A stretch of 64,000 bases of DNA from Paracraurococcus lichenis (GTDB taxonomy: Bacteria > Pseudomonadota > Alphaproteobacteria > Acetobacterales > Acetobacteraceae): the NCBI RefSeq assembly GCF_030657435.1, contig NZ_JAUTWS010000001.1:124001-188000 (forward strand), read 5' to 3'. A program made the position numbers and the translations under genes. The notes beneath the pieces are model-generated. The model saw only the letters and a list, made by a program, of their open reading frames with translations, had not been told where the DNA came from and made no database searches. Every line of letters starts with the position of its first letter. The stretch's first letter is position 1. Of the stretch, positions 46,408-54,673 are shown in pieces.

Positions 46408-47553
46408 ATGGACTTCGATCTGACGGAAGAGCAGCGCCTCCTCCAGGACAGCGTCGCCCGCCTGCTGGGCGACAAGTACGGCTTCGAGCAGCGCAAGGCC
46501 GCCATGAAGACGCCGGAGGGCTGGAGCCGGGAGGTCTGGGCGCAATATGCCGAGCTCGGCCTGCTCGGCCTCCCCTTCGCCGAGGACGAGGGCGGCTTCG
46601 GCGGCAGCCATGTGGAGACCATGCTGGTCGCCGAGCAGCTCGGCAAGGCGATCGCGCTGGAGCCCTGGATCCCGACCGTCGTCATCGGCGGCGGCTTCCT
46701 CCGCGCCGGCGCCGAGGCCTCGGTCCGCGCCGAGCTTGTGCCGCAGATCGCCGCCGGCGAGCTGATCCTGGCCTTCGCGCATACCGAACGCCAGTCGCGC
46801 TACGACCTGAACGACGTGACGACGACCGCGAAGAAGGACGGCAGCGGCTGGGTGATCAGCGGCCGCAAGGGCATGGTCATCCATGGCGACAGCGCCGGGA
46901 AGCTGGTGGTCACGGCGCGCACCGCCGGCGGCCAGCGCGACGCGAAGGGCATCGGCGTCTTCCTGGTGGATGCGAACGGCCCCGGCGTGACCCGCCGCGG
47001 CTACCGCACCGTGGACGGCCAGCGCGCGGCGGAGGTCGAGCTCTCCGGTGCCCGCGCCGAGGCGGTGCTGGGCAACCCGGAGGACGGGCTGCCGCTGGTG
47101 GACCAGGTGGTGGACGAGACCATCGTCGCGCTCGCCGCGGAAGCCGTGGGCTGCATGCAGGTCGCCCACGACATGACCATCGACTACATGAAGACCCGCA
47201 AGCAGTTCGACCGGCCGATTGGCAGCTTCCAGGCGCTGCAGCACCGGGCCGCGGACATGCTCGTTCAGCTCGAGCAGGCGCGCAGCATGTCCTATTTCGC
47301 CGCCATGGGCGTCGAGGAGCGCGACCCGGTCGAGCGGCGGAAGAACATGGCCTCGGTCAAGGTGCAGATCGGCCGCTCCGCCCGCTTCGTCGGACAGCAG
47401 TCGATCCAGCTGCATGGCGGCATCGCCATGACGATGGAGTATGCCGCCGGCCACTACTTCAAGCGGCTGACGGTGAACGACGCCATGTTCGGCGATGCCG
47501 ATTACTGGGTCCGCTTCCTGGCGAATACCGGCGGCCTCGTCCAGGCGGCCTGA
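46408..47553 (+). CDS. Acyl-CoA dehydrogenase, PimD-like small subunit
   Basis: A 381-residue acyl-CoA dehydrogenase starting MDFDLTEEQRLLQDSVARLL. Other family regions are GLPFAEDEGGFGGSHVETML, LAFAHTERQSRYDLNDVTTT (a divergent form of the usual TEP/GSD flavin loop), RKQFDRPIGSFQALQHRAAD and QSIQLHGGIAMTMEYAAGHY. It follows the larger dehydrogenase by 7 bp. The two probably form a heteromer. It ends the catabolic operon; a GC hairpin follows. Confidence 0.93.
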   Translation: MDFDLTEEQRLLQDSVARLLGDKYGFEQRKAAMKTPEGWSREVWAQYAELGLLGLPFAEDEGGFGGSHVETMLVAEQLGKAIALEPWIPTVVIGGGFLRAGAEASVRAELVPQIAAGELILAFAHTERQSRYDLNDVTTTAKKDGSGWVISGRKGMVIHGDSAGKLVVTARTAGGQRDAKGIGVFLVDANGPGVTRRGYRTVDGQRAAEVELSGARAEAVLGNPEDGLPLVDQVVDETIVALAAEAVGCMQVAHDMTIDYMKTRKQFDRPIGSFQALQHRAADMLVQLEQARSMSYFAAMGVEERDPVERRKNMASVKVQIGRSARFVGQQSIQLHGGIAMTMEYAAGHYFKRLTVNDAMFGDADYWVRFLANTGGLVQAA

Positions 47554-47559
47554 TCCCAG

Positions 47560-47591
47560 GCTCCGGCCGGCATTCCGCGGCCGGCCGGAGC
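47560..47591 (+). terminator. GC-rich hairpin after the beta-oxidation operon
   Basis: GCTCCGGCCGG and CCGGCCGGAGC are perfect 11-bp arms with a 10-base loop, seven bases after the acyl-CoA dehydrogenase stop. No T tract follows. The rest of the 267-bp gap to the next gene holds no gene; it presumably contains the promoter of the Liv operon, though no clear -35/-10 pair is visible. Confidence 0.6.
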
Positions 47592-47820
47592 GTCATCCCC
47601 CACATGCCACGCGCCGCTGCCGCACCCTCGTGGGCGAGCGCGGCAGCATGCCGTCCTCCAGGGGACGTGCAGGCGCGGACGCTCTTCCCCCAGGGGTGGG
47701 AGGCGAAAATGCCCTGTCCCCGCTACGTTGAAGTCAAGTAACGGCCCTTCGGGTCTTGCACGCACCGGGGCGTTGCGGTTGCATGGGTGCATCGCAGCAA
47801 AGACGCGACCGGGGGCGGAT

Positions 47821-49035
47821 ATGACGGGTTGGGTGATCGGGCGCCGCCAGGCCCTGGCCGGTGCCGGGGCGGCACTGGCGATTCCGGCGATCGGGCGGGC
47901 GCAGGCCGAACCGATCCGGATCGGCGAGATCAACAGCTACACCGCCCAGCCCGCCTTCCTGCTGCCCTATCGCAATGGCTGGACCCTGGCGCTGGAGCAG
48001 GTGAACGCCGCCGGCGGGATCAACGGCCGCCGGATCGAGACCATCCACCGCGACGATGCCGGCAAGCCGGAGGACGCCGTGCGCATGGCCGGCGAGCTGG
48101 TGAATGCCGAGAAGGTCGCGCTCCTCTCGGGCGGCTTCCTCTCCAATGTCGGCCTGGCGATCGCCGACTACGCCAACCAGAACCGCAGGCTCTACGTGGC
48201 CTCCGAGCCGCTGACCGATGCGCTCGTCTGGTCGCGCGGCAACCGCTACACCTTCCGCCTGCGCGCCAGCACCTACATGCAGTCCGCCATGCTGGTGGAG
48301 GAGGCGGCGAAGCTGCCGGCGAAGCGCTGGGCGACCGTCGCGCCCAACTACGAATACGGCCAGTCCGCGGTCCGCTGGTTCAAGGAGCTGCTGACCCGCG
48401 CGCGCCCCGACGTCACCTTCGTCGCCGAGCAGTTCCCGGCGCTCGGACGAATCGATGCCGGCGCCACCGTGCAGGCGCTGGCCGCCTCGAATCCGGAGGC
48501 GATCTTCAACGTCACCTTCGGCGCCGACCTGACCAATTTCGTCCGCCAGGGCCTGACCCGCGGCCTCTTCGAGCGGCGGCGCGTCGTCTCCCTGCTGACC
48601 GGCGAGCCGGAATACCTCGACCCGCTGCAGGACGAGGCACCGGAGAACTGGATCGTCACCGGCTATCCCTGGGAGCAGATCAACACGCCGGAGCACACCG
48701 CCTTCCGCGACGCCTATCGCAAGCGCTGGAACGACTATCCGCGCCTCGGCAGCGTCGTCGGCCACGACACGGTCATGGCCATCGCCGCCATGCTGCGGAA
48801 GTCGCCCTCGCTCGATACCGAGGCCATGGTGGAAGCGATGCAGGGGCTGCAATTCGCCTCGGTCTTCGGGCCGGTGGAGTTCCGCGGCATCGACCATCAG
48901 TCCACCATGGGCGCCTTCGTCGGCCGCACCGTGCTGCGCAACGGCAAGGGCACCATGGCGGACTGGCGCTATGCCGATGGCAGGGGCTACCTGCCGCCCG
49001 ACGACGTGGTGCGCGCGCTGCGGCCGCAGAGCTGA
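47821..49035 (+). CDS. Liv-type ABC transporter substrate-binding protein
   Basis: A 404-residue type I periplasmic binding protein. Twin-Arg-like signal (VIGRRQALAGAGAALAIPAI), then PIRIGEINSYTAQPAFLLPY, ALEQVNAAGGINGRRIETIH, VALLSGGFLSNVGLAIADYA and PAKRWATVAPNYEYGQSAVR. It is the first gene of a complete importer: permease fusion and two ATPases follow. Neighbouring acyl-CoA genes suggest a carboxylate or amino-acid-derived substrate; this is inference. Confidence 0.94.
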   Translation: MTGWVIGRRQALAGAGAALAIPAIGRAQAEPIRIGEINSYTAQPAFLLPYRNGWTLALEQVNAAGGINGRRIETIHRDDAGKPEDAVRMAGELVNAEKVALLSGGFLSNVGLAIADYANQNRRLYVASEPLTDALVWSRGNRYTFRLRASTYMQSAMLVEEAAKLPAKRWATVAPNYEYGQSAVRWFKELLTRARPDVTFVAEQFPALGRIDAGATVQALAASNPEAIFNVTFGADLTNFVRQGLTRGLFERRRVVSLLTGEPEYLDPLQDEAPENWIVTGYPWEQINTPEHTAFRDAYRKRWNDYPRLGSVVGHDTVMAIAAMLRKSPSLDTEAMVEAMQGLQFASVFGPVEFRGIDHQSTMGAFVGRTVLRNGKGTMADWRYADGRGYLPPDDVVRALRPQS

Positions 49036-49045
49036 CCGCCCCGCC

Positions 49046-50893
49046 TTGGAGAACCTGGTCCTCCAGGCCCTCAGCGGCCTGGCGAGCGCCTCCTCGCTCT
49101 TCCTGGTGGCGAGCGGGCTGACGGTCATCTTCGGCGTCAGCCGCATCGTCAATTTCGCGCATGGCTCCTTCTACATGCTGGGGGCCTACATCGCCTGGAG
49201 CTTCGTCACTGCCCTGCCGCGCGGGCATCTCGGCTTCTGGGGCGGCATCCTGGCGGCGGCGCTGCTGGTCGGGCTGATCGGCGTGGCGGTGGAGGTGCTG
49301 CTGCTACGCCGCATCTACCGCGCGCCGGAGCTCTTCCAGCTTCTCGCCACCTTCGGCGTGGTGCTGGTGGTGCAGGACCTGGCGCTGCTGACCTGGGGCG
49401 CGCAGGACCTGCTCGGCCCGCGCGCCCCGGGGCTGCGCGGCGGCACGGAGATCCTCGGCCTGCGCTTCCCGGATTACGAGTTGTTCCTGATCGGCGTCGG
49501 GCCGGTCGTGCTCGGCTTGCTGGTGCTGCTGTTCCGCGGGACGCGCTGGGGCACGCTGGTGCGCGCCGCGACGCAGGACCGGGAGATGGTCGGCGCGCTC
49601 GGCGTCAACCAGCGCATGCTCTTCACCAGCGTCTTCTTCCTGGGCAGCCTGCTCGCCGGACTCGGCGGCGCGCTGCAACTGCCGCGGGAGAGCGTGAACC
49701 TGCACATGGACCTCTCCATCATCACGGAAACCTTCGTGGTGGTGGTGGTCGGCGGCCTCGGCAGCCTGACGGGCGCGGCGCTGGCGGCGCTGCTGATCGG
49801 GGAGTTGCACGCCTTCGGCATACTGGTGCTGCCGAAGATCACCCTGGTGCTGGTCTTCCTGGTGATGGCGGCGGTGCTGGTGGTGCGGCCCTATGGCCTG
49901 ATGGGCAAGGCGCCGGGACCGGCGCATGGCGGGGCTGGGGCTGCGGAGCCGGTGATCCGCCCGGCGCCACGGCCGCTGCTCTGGCTCGGCCTCCTCGCCC
50001 TCGCCGCGGCGGTGCTGCTGCCGCCCTTCGCCGGCGACTATGCGCTGTCGGTCTTGACCGAGATCGCCGTCCTCGTCCTCTTCGCCGCCAGCCTGCACCT
50101 CATCATGGGTCCCGGCGGGATGGCGAGCTTCGGCCATGCCGCCTATTTCGGCCTCGGCGCCTATGGCGCGGCGCTGGCGACGAAGTGGCTGGCGGCGCCT
50201 ATGGAACTCGGCCTCGTCCTCGCGCCCGTTGCCGCCGGCCTCTTCGGCCTGGTCTTCGGCTGGTTCTGCGTGCGTCTCTCCGGCGTCTATGCCGCCATGC
50301 TGACGCTGGCCTTCGCGCAGATCGCCTGGTCGGTCGCCTTCCAATGGGTCGAGGTGACCGGCGGTGACAACGGCATACTGGGCGTCTGGCCGGACGCCTG
50401 GGCGGCGCCGAAGCTCACCTACTACTACCTGACGCTCGCGCTCTGCCTCGGCGCCACGCTGCTGCTGCGGCGGATCATCCACGCCCCCTTCGGCTATGCG
50501 CTGCGCGCCCAGCGGGACAGCGCGCTGCGAGCGGAGGCGATCGGTATCGATGCCTTCCGCATCCGCTGGCTGGCCTTCGCCCTGGCCGCCGTCATGGCGG
50601 GCATCGCGGGCGGCCTCTTCGCCTATGCCAAGGGCAGCGTCTTCCCGACCTTCCTCGGCATCCCGCGCAGCGTGGACGCGCTGCTGATGGTGCTGCTCGG
50701 CGGCGTGCAGACCTTGAGCGGCCCGATCATCGGCGCGCTCGCCTTCACCGGCCTGCAGGAACAACTCGTGCGCCTGACCGAGTACTGGCGGCTGGTGCTG
50801 GGCCTGGTGATCATCGCCCTGGTCCTGTTCTTCCCGCAGGGCCTGGCCGGCGCCGCCCGCGCGCAGTGGGAGGCCCGCCGTGGCGACGCTTGA
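49046..50893 (+). CDS. Fused LivH-LivM permease
   Basis: A 615-residue inner membrane protein joining both branched-chain amino acid permease subunits. TTG 49046 is the likely start, as the encoded N-terminus (ENLVLQALSGLASASSLFLV) matches LivH starts. The LivH half runs to about residue 290, with FGVSRIVNFAHGSFYMLGAY, RAATQDREMVGALGVNQRML and VVVVVGGLGSLTGAALAALL. A linker of about 20 residues precedes the LivM half, with LHLIMGPGGMASFGHAAYFG, RDSALRAEAIGIDAFRIRWL and LLMVLLGGVQTLSGPIIGAL. It overlaps the LivG gene by 14 bp. Confidence 0.93.
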   Translation: MENLVLQALSGLASASSLFLVASGLTVIFGVSRIVNFAHGSFYMLGAYIAWSFVTALPRGHLGFWGGILAAALLVGLIGVAVEVLLLRRIYRAPELFQLLATFGVVLVVQDLALLTWGAQDLLGPRAPGLRGGTEILGLRFPDYELFLIGVGPVVLGLLVLLFRGTRWGTLVRAATQDREMVGALGVNQRMLFTSVFFLGSLLAGLGGALQLPRESVNLHMDLSIITETFVVVVVGGLGSLTGAALAALLIGELHAFGILVLPKITLVLVFLVMAAVLVVRPYGLMGKAPGPAHGGAGAAEPVIRPAPRPLLWLGLLALAAAVLLPPFAGDYALSVLTEIAVLVLFAASLHLIMGPGGMASFGHAAYFGLGAYGAALATKWLAAPMELGLVLAPVAAGLFGLVFGWFCVRLSGVYAAMLTLAFAQIAWSVAFQWVEVTGGDNGILGVWPDAWAAPKLTYYYLTLALCLGATLLLRRIIHAPFGYALRAQRDSALRAEAIGIDAFRIRWLAFALAAVMAGIAGGLFAYAKGSVFPTFLGIPRSVDALLMVLLGGVQTLSGPIIGALAFTGLQEQLVRLTEYWRLVLGLVIIALVLFFPQGLAGAARAQWEARRGDA

Positions 50894-51623
50894 GGTCGAG
50901 GGACTCGCAAAAAACTTCGGCGGCGTGCAGGCGGTGCGCGGCGTCTCTTTCGCGGTGCGCCCCGGCGAGATGCTCGCCCTCATCGGCCCGAACGGCGCGG
51001 GCAAGTCCACCTGCTTCAACATGCTGAACGGCCAACTTCGGCCGGATGCGGGGCGCGTCCGCCTGCTCGGCCGGGACATCACCGGCCTGGCGCCGCGGAA
51101 GGTCTGGCGCCTCGGCGTCGGCCGGACCTTCCAGATCACCGCGACCTTCGGCTCCATGACGGTGCTGGAGAACGTGCAGATGGCGCTGCTCTCCCACCAC
51201 CGCCGCCTCGGCGGGCTCTGGACGCCGGTGCGGCGGCTGGATCGCGCCGATGCTGAGGCGCTGCTGGCGCGCCTCGGCATGGCGGCGCAGGCGGAGCGGC
51301 CCTGTGGCATCCTGGCCTATGGCGACCTGAAGCGCGTCGAACTCGCCATCGCCCTGGCCAACGACCCGAAGCTGCTGCTGATGGATGAGCCGACGGCCGG
51401 CATGGCGCCGCAGGAGCGCGTGGCGCTGATGGCGCTGACCGCCGGCATCGCGCGGGAGAGGGGCATCGCCGTGCTGTTCACGGAGCACGACATGGACGTG
51501 GTCTTCACCCATGCCGACCGCATGCTGGTGCTGGACCGCGGCACGCTGATCGCCGAGGGCGCGCCGGCCGAGGTGCGGGCGAACCCGCGGGTGCGCGAGG
51601 TCTATCTCGGGGGCTCGCATTGA
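50880..51623 (+). CDS. livG: LivG-type ABC transporter ATPase
   Basis: A 247-residue ATPase starting at GTG 50880. Walker A is LIGPNGAGKST, the Q-loop region is VGRTFQITATFGSMTVLENV, the signature is reduced to PCGILAYGDLKRVELAIALA (LAYGD in place of LSGGQ, usual for LivG), Walker B is LLLMDEPTAGMAP and the switch His is in LFTEHDMDVVFTHADRML. It powers the fused permease upstream together with LivF; the next gene's ATG overlaps its stop (TGATG). Confidence 0.95.
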   Translation: MATLEVEGLAKNFGGVQAVRGVSFAVRPGEMLALIGPNGAGKSTCFNMLNGQLRPDAGRVRLLGRDITGLAPRKVWRLGVGRTFQITATFGSMTVLENVQMALLSHHRRLGGLWTPVRRLDRADAEALLARLGMAAQAERPCGILAYGDLKRVELAIALANDPKLLLMDEPTAGMAPQERVALMALTAGIARERGIAVLFTEHDMDVVFTHADRMLVLDRGTLIAEGAPAEVRANPRVREVYLGGSH

Positions 51624-52324
51624 TGCTCTCGGTCAGCGGGCTCTCGGCGCATTACGGCCGCGCGCATATCCTGGACGGGGTGACGCTCGAGGTCGGGGCG
51701 GGCGAGGTCGTCGTGCTGCTCGGCCGCAACGGCGCGGGCAAGAGCACGACCATGAAGGCCATCATGGGCCTCGTTTCGCCGAGCGGCGGCAGCCTGCGCT
51801 TCCTCGGCCAGGAGATCGCGAGGCGCGAGCCCTTCGAGATCGCCCGCCTCGGCCTGGGCTACGTGCCGGAGGAGCGGCGGGTCTTCTCCGAACTGACCGT
51901 GATGGAGAACCTGGAGGTGGGGCGGAAGCCGGCGCCCGACGGGATGCGCGCCTGGACGCCGGAGCGTCTCTTCGCGCTTTTCCCCAGCCTCGGCGCCATG
52001 AAGGACCGGCCGGGCGGGCGGATGAGCGGCGGCGAGCAGCAGATGCTCACCATCGCCCGCGCCCTGATGGGCAATCCGCGCCTGGTGCTGCTGGACGAGC
52101 CGAGCGAGGGCCTGGCGCCGGTCGTGGTGGAGCGGATGGCGGAGGCGATCCTCGCGTTGAAGGCGGAAGGCCTGTCCATCCTGCTCTCGGAGCAGAACCT
52201 GCACTTCGCCCGCGCCGTCAGCGACCGCGCGACCATCATCGAGAAGGGGCGCATCCGCTGGAGCGGGACGATCCCGGACCTGATGGCGGCGGAGGAGGTG
52301 CGGGAGCAGTACCTGTCGGTCTAG
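51623..52324 (+). CDS. livF: LivF-type ABC transporter ATPase
   Basis: A 233-residue ATPase with Walker A LLGRNGAGKSTTMKAIMGLV, Q-loop region LGLGYVPEERRVFSELTVME, signature RMSGGEQQMLTIARALMGNP, Walker B LVLLDEPSEGLAP and switch region ILLSEQNLHFARAVSDRATI (Gln-Asn-Leu-His in the switch area, as in LivF). ATG 51623 starts on the last base of the LivG stop. It is the last gene of the importer operon, convergent with the UPF0280 gene 16 bp away. Confidence 0.95.
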   Translation: MLSVSGLSAHYGRAHILDGVTLEVGAGEVVVLLGRNGAGKSTTMKAIMGLVSPSGGSLRFLGQEIARREPFEIARLGLGYVPEERRVFSELTVMENLEVGRKPAPDGMRAWTPERLFALFPSLGAMKDRPGGRMSGGEQQMLTIARALMGNPRLVLLDEPSEGLAPVVVERMAEAILALKAEGLSILLSEQNLHFARAVSDRATIIEKGRIRWSGTIPDLMAAEEVREQYLSV

Positions 52325-52340
52325 CCGGAGCGCGCGCGCG

Positions 52341-53204
52341 TCACGCGCCCGGCAGCAGGCGCGGTTCCCCCACCACGCGCGTCGCACCCTGCACCACCAG
52401 CAGCGCGCCCTGGATCAGCCCGCGCTGCAGCAGCGCCTCCGCCACCGCCTCGCCGGCATCCAGCGCGGCCTCGATGATCCCTGGCGGCAATGCGCCGACC
52501 TCGACGGTCACCGACAGCGCGCCGAGATCGCTGTCCGGATCCAGCGAGTCGGCCGGTGCCCGCCGCACCGCCGGATGCTCCGCGTCCACCGCATTGGCGA
52601 TGACGGTCGCCGCGGCGTCGGCCTGCGCCGCGGTGCCCGCCAGCACCGTCACCGCATCGGCGATGCCGCGGGAGAAGCTGCGCCCGGGCCAGCCGGAGGT
52701 GGCGATGCCCCGCACCGGATCCTCCGCCCGCACGCGCACCATGCCTTCCGGCACGGCGCGCTCCAGGCTCGGCACCAGGCCGACCCGCAGGGACTGGCCG
52801 GGTGCGAGGTGCAGCGCGATGTCGCCGCCATTGTTCACATGCGCCGCCAGCAGGCCGGGGATGCCGGCGATCGCCTCCAGCACCTCCTCCGCCACGGCGC
52901 CGGCGACGGCGGCCATGGGCGTGATGGTGTCCCGCCGGAAGGGCCAGACGGCGGCCGCCATGCGGCGCGCCACGCGGCCCTGCAGCGGCGGCGGATCGAC
53001 ACCGACCGGCGTGCGGAGCACTGGCAGTTCCGCGACCAGCCCGGCCAGCAGCCCCTCGAAGGCGGCGCAGGCACGCTCGCGGGCTTCCGCCATGGCGCCG
53101 CGGGTGCCGTCCAGGCCGATCACCAGGTCGATCGGGCCTTCCTGCAGGTGCAGGCGCCCGTCCGGCAGCGCGGCCGCCCAAGGGGAACTCATGGCGCCGG
53201 CCAT
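52341..53204 (-). CDS. UPF0280 family protein (ApbE-like fold)
   Basis: A 287-residue protein of the UPF0280 (COG2122) family, distantly related to ApbE flavin transferases: AVWPFRRDTITPMAAVAGAV, GIPGLLAAHVNNGGDIALHL, GIATSGWPGRSFSRGIADAV and TVIANAVDAEHPAVRRAPAD. The PMAAVAGAVAEE and NNGGDIA elements are the family's best marks. ATG 53204 has GGAG nine bases upstream; ATG 53192, an ATGA overlap with the preceding gene, is an alternative. It is the last gene of the nicotinate-type operon; its exact role is unknown. Confidence 0.87.
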   Translation of the reverse strand: MAGAMSSPWAAALPDGRLHLQEGPIDLVIGLDGTRGAMAEARERACAAFEGLLAGLVAELPVLRTPVGVDPPPLQGRVARRMAAAVWPFRRDTITPMAAVAGAVAEEVLEAIAGIPGLLAAHVNNGGDIALHLAPGQSLRVGLVPSLERAVPEGMVRVRAEDPVRGIATSGWPGRSFSRGIADAVTVLAGTAAQADAAATVIANAVDAEHPAVRRAPADSLDPDSDLGALSVTVEVGALPPGIIEAALDAGEAVAEALLQRGLIQGALLVVQGATRVVGEPRLLPGA

Positions 53205-54673
53205 GGATTCGGCTCCATCCAGGGGTCGTGCCGCGCCCCGTCGCCATAGGCGGCCAGCAATTGCTCCAGCGGCACGGCATGGTCCACATGGCCGCCGAGC
53301 CGGGCATAGAGGTCGGCGCGCAGGGTGAACTCGATGGGCGCGACGAGCGCCGGCGTCGGGACATAGCCGAAGGCGCCGTCCGGCACGCGCAGCACATCGG
53401 CCATGATGGTGATGCCACCGCCGGGCCAGAGGGTGCAGGGCGCGCCGCCGATCGTCACGCGCACCAGGCTGCGCTGCACCTCGCGCGTCAGCAGCACGGG
53501 GTTCTCCGTGACGCCCGCGCGCAGGCTGCCGCCGGCGCCGGCCATGAACAGGATGGAGGTGAGCGCCGGCTCGCAATTCTCCCCGATCCGCTCGACGGTC
53601 TTCAGCACCGCTTCGGGCGTCTTCGCCGGGACCGGGCGCAGCGCCTCGTCCAGCTCGACATAGAGGTGGTCCTCGCCCGTCGTGCTGGTCAGCAGCAGGC
53701 GCAGGCCGGGCCAGGCTAGCTTCGGGTCGATGCTCTCGATGACGGAGAGCGGGTCGGTGATGTCCGTCCCGCCCCAGCCGGTGCCGGGATGCGCCACCTG
53801 GAAGTAGCGGCCGGGCGTGGAGCGGCGGCCGCGCACCCGGATGCCGGTGGGCGGCACGTCCAGGCACTTGCCCGCCTGATGCTCGGACAGCACGCCGGTG
53901 ATGTGGTCGTCCACCACGATCACCTCGTCCACATGGCCGTGCCATTGCTGCGCGAAGATGCCGATGGCGGCGCTGCCGCAGCCGACCCGCATGCGCTGCT
54001 CCGGCGTGCCGTTGACGATCGGCGCCTGACCTGCCTGCAGCACCAGGCGGGCGCCGCCGTCGATCGTCACCTCCACCGCCTGCTTTTCGCAGAGCTTCAG
54101 CATGGCGGCGCAGGTGACGTTGCCCTCGCGCTTGCTGCCGCCGGTCAGGTGCCGCACGCCGCCGAGGCTCAGCATCTGGCTGCCGTATTCGGCCGTGGTG
54201 ACATGGCCGATCTGTTCGCCATCCACCCGCACGGCCGCCGTCTCCGGACCCAGGTGGCGGTCGGTGTCGATCTTCACCTTCAGCCCGCAATAGCTGAAGA
54301 TGCCCTCGGTTACGACCGTCACCGTGTCCAGGCCCGCATGCTTCGACGCCACGATGAAGGGCGCCGGCTTGTAGTCGGGGTAGGTGGTGCCGGCGCCGAT
54401 AGCGGTGACGAAGGTCTGCTTCGCGGGCGTGATCCCGCCGTCCCAGTCCTCGGCGTTCTCGAGGAAGGGCACGGTCTCGCCGCCCGCCTCGACCGTGCGG
54501 TGCATCAGCACCAGCGGGTCGGTGCGCACCAGCTCGCCGTCGCGGTTGGCGTAGCGGCTGCAGGCGCCGGCGCGGCCGGGGCGGATGCGGCAGAGCACCG
54601 GGCAGGCATCGCAGCGGACGATGCCCTCATTGCCCTCGCGCGCGCCGAAGATGGCGGTCCTGTCGGTGCTCAT
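53189..54673 (-). CDS. hnr: 6-hydroxynicotinate reductase-like iron-sulfur protein
   Basis: A 494-residue protein matching the annotated 6-hydroxynicotinate reductase family. In Eubacterium barkeri this enzyme reduces 6-hydroxynicotinate to 1,4,5,6-tetrahydro-6-oxonicotinate. A Cys cluster lies at the N-terminus: C21, C24, C28 and C38 in CDACPVLCRI and AGACSR. Further conserved-looking parts are ITPAKQTFVTAIGAGTTYPD, TVVTEGIFSYCGLKVKIDTD, GGSKREGNVTCAAMLKLCEK and RVGCGSAAIGIFAQQWHGHV. ATGA overlap with the molybdenum hydroxylase gene. The divergent enamidase gene strongly supports the assignment. Confidence 0.85.
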   Translation of the reverse strand: MSTDRTAIFGAREGNEGIVRCDACPVLCRIRPGRAGACSRYANRDGELVRTDPLVLMHRTVEAGGETVPFLENAEDWDGGITPAKQTFVTAIGAGTTYPDYKPAPFIVASKHAGLDTVTVVTEGIFSYCGLKVKIDTDRHLGPETAAVRVDGEQIGHVTTAEYGSQMLSLGGVRHLTGGSKREGNVTCAAMLKLCEKQAVEVTIDGGARLVLQAGQAPIVNGTPEQRMRVGCGSAAIGIFAQQWHGHVDEVIVVDDHITGVLSEHQAGKCLDVPPTGIRVRGRRSTPGRYFQVAHPGTGWGGTDITDPLSVIESIDPKLAWPGLRLLLTSTTGEDHLYVELDEALRPVPAKTPEAVLKTVERIGENCEPALTSILFMAGAGGSLRAGVTENPVLLTREVQRSLVRVTIGGAPCTLWPGGGITIMADVLRVPDGAFGYVPTPALVAPIEFTLRADLYARLGGHVDHAVPLEQLLAAYGDGARHDPWMEPNPWPAP

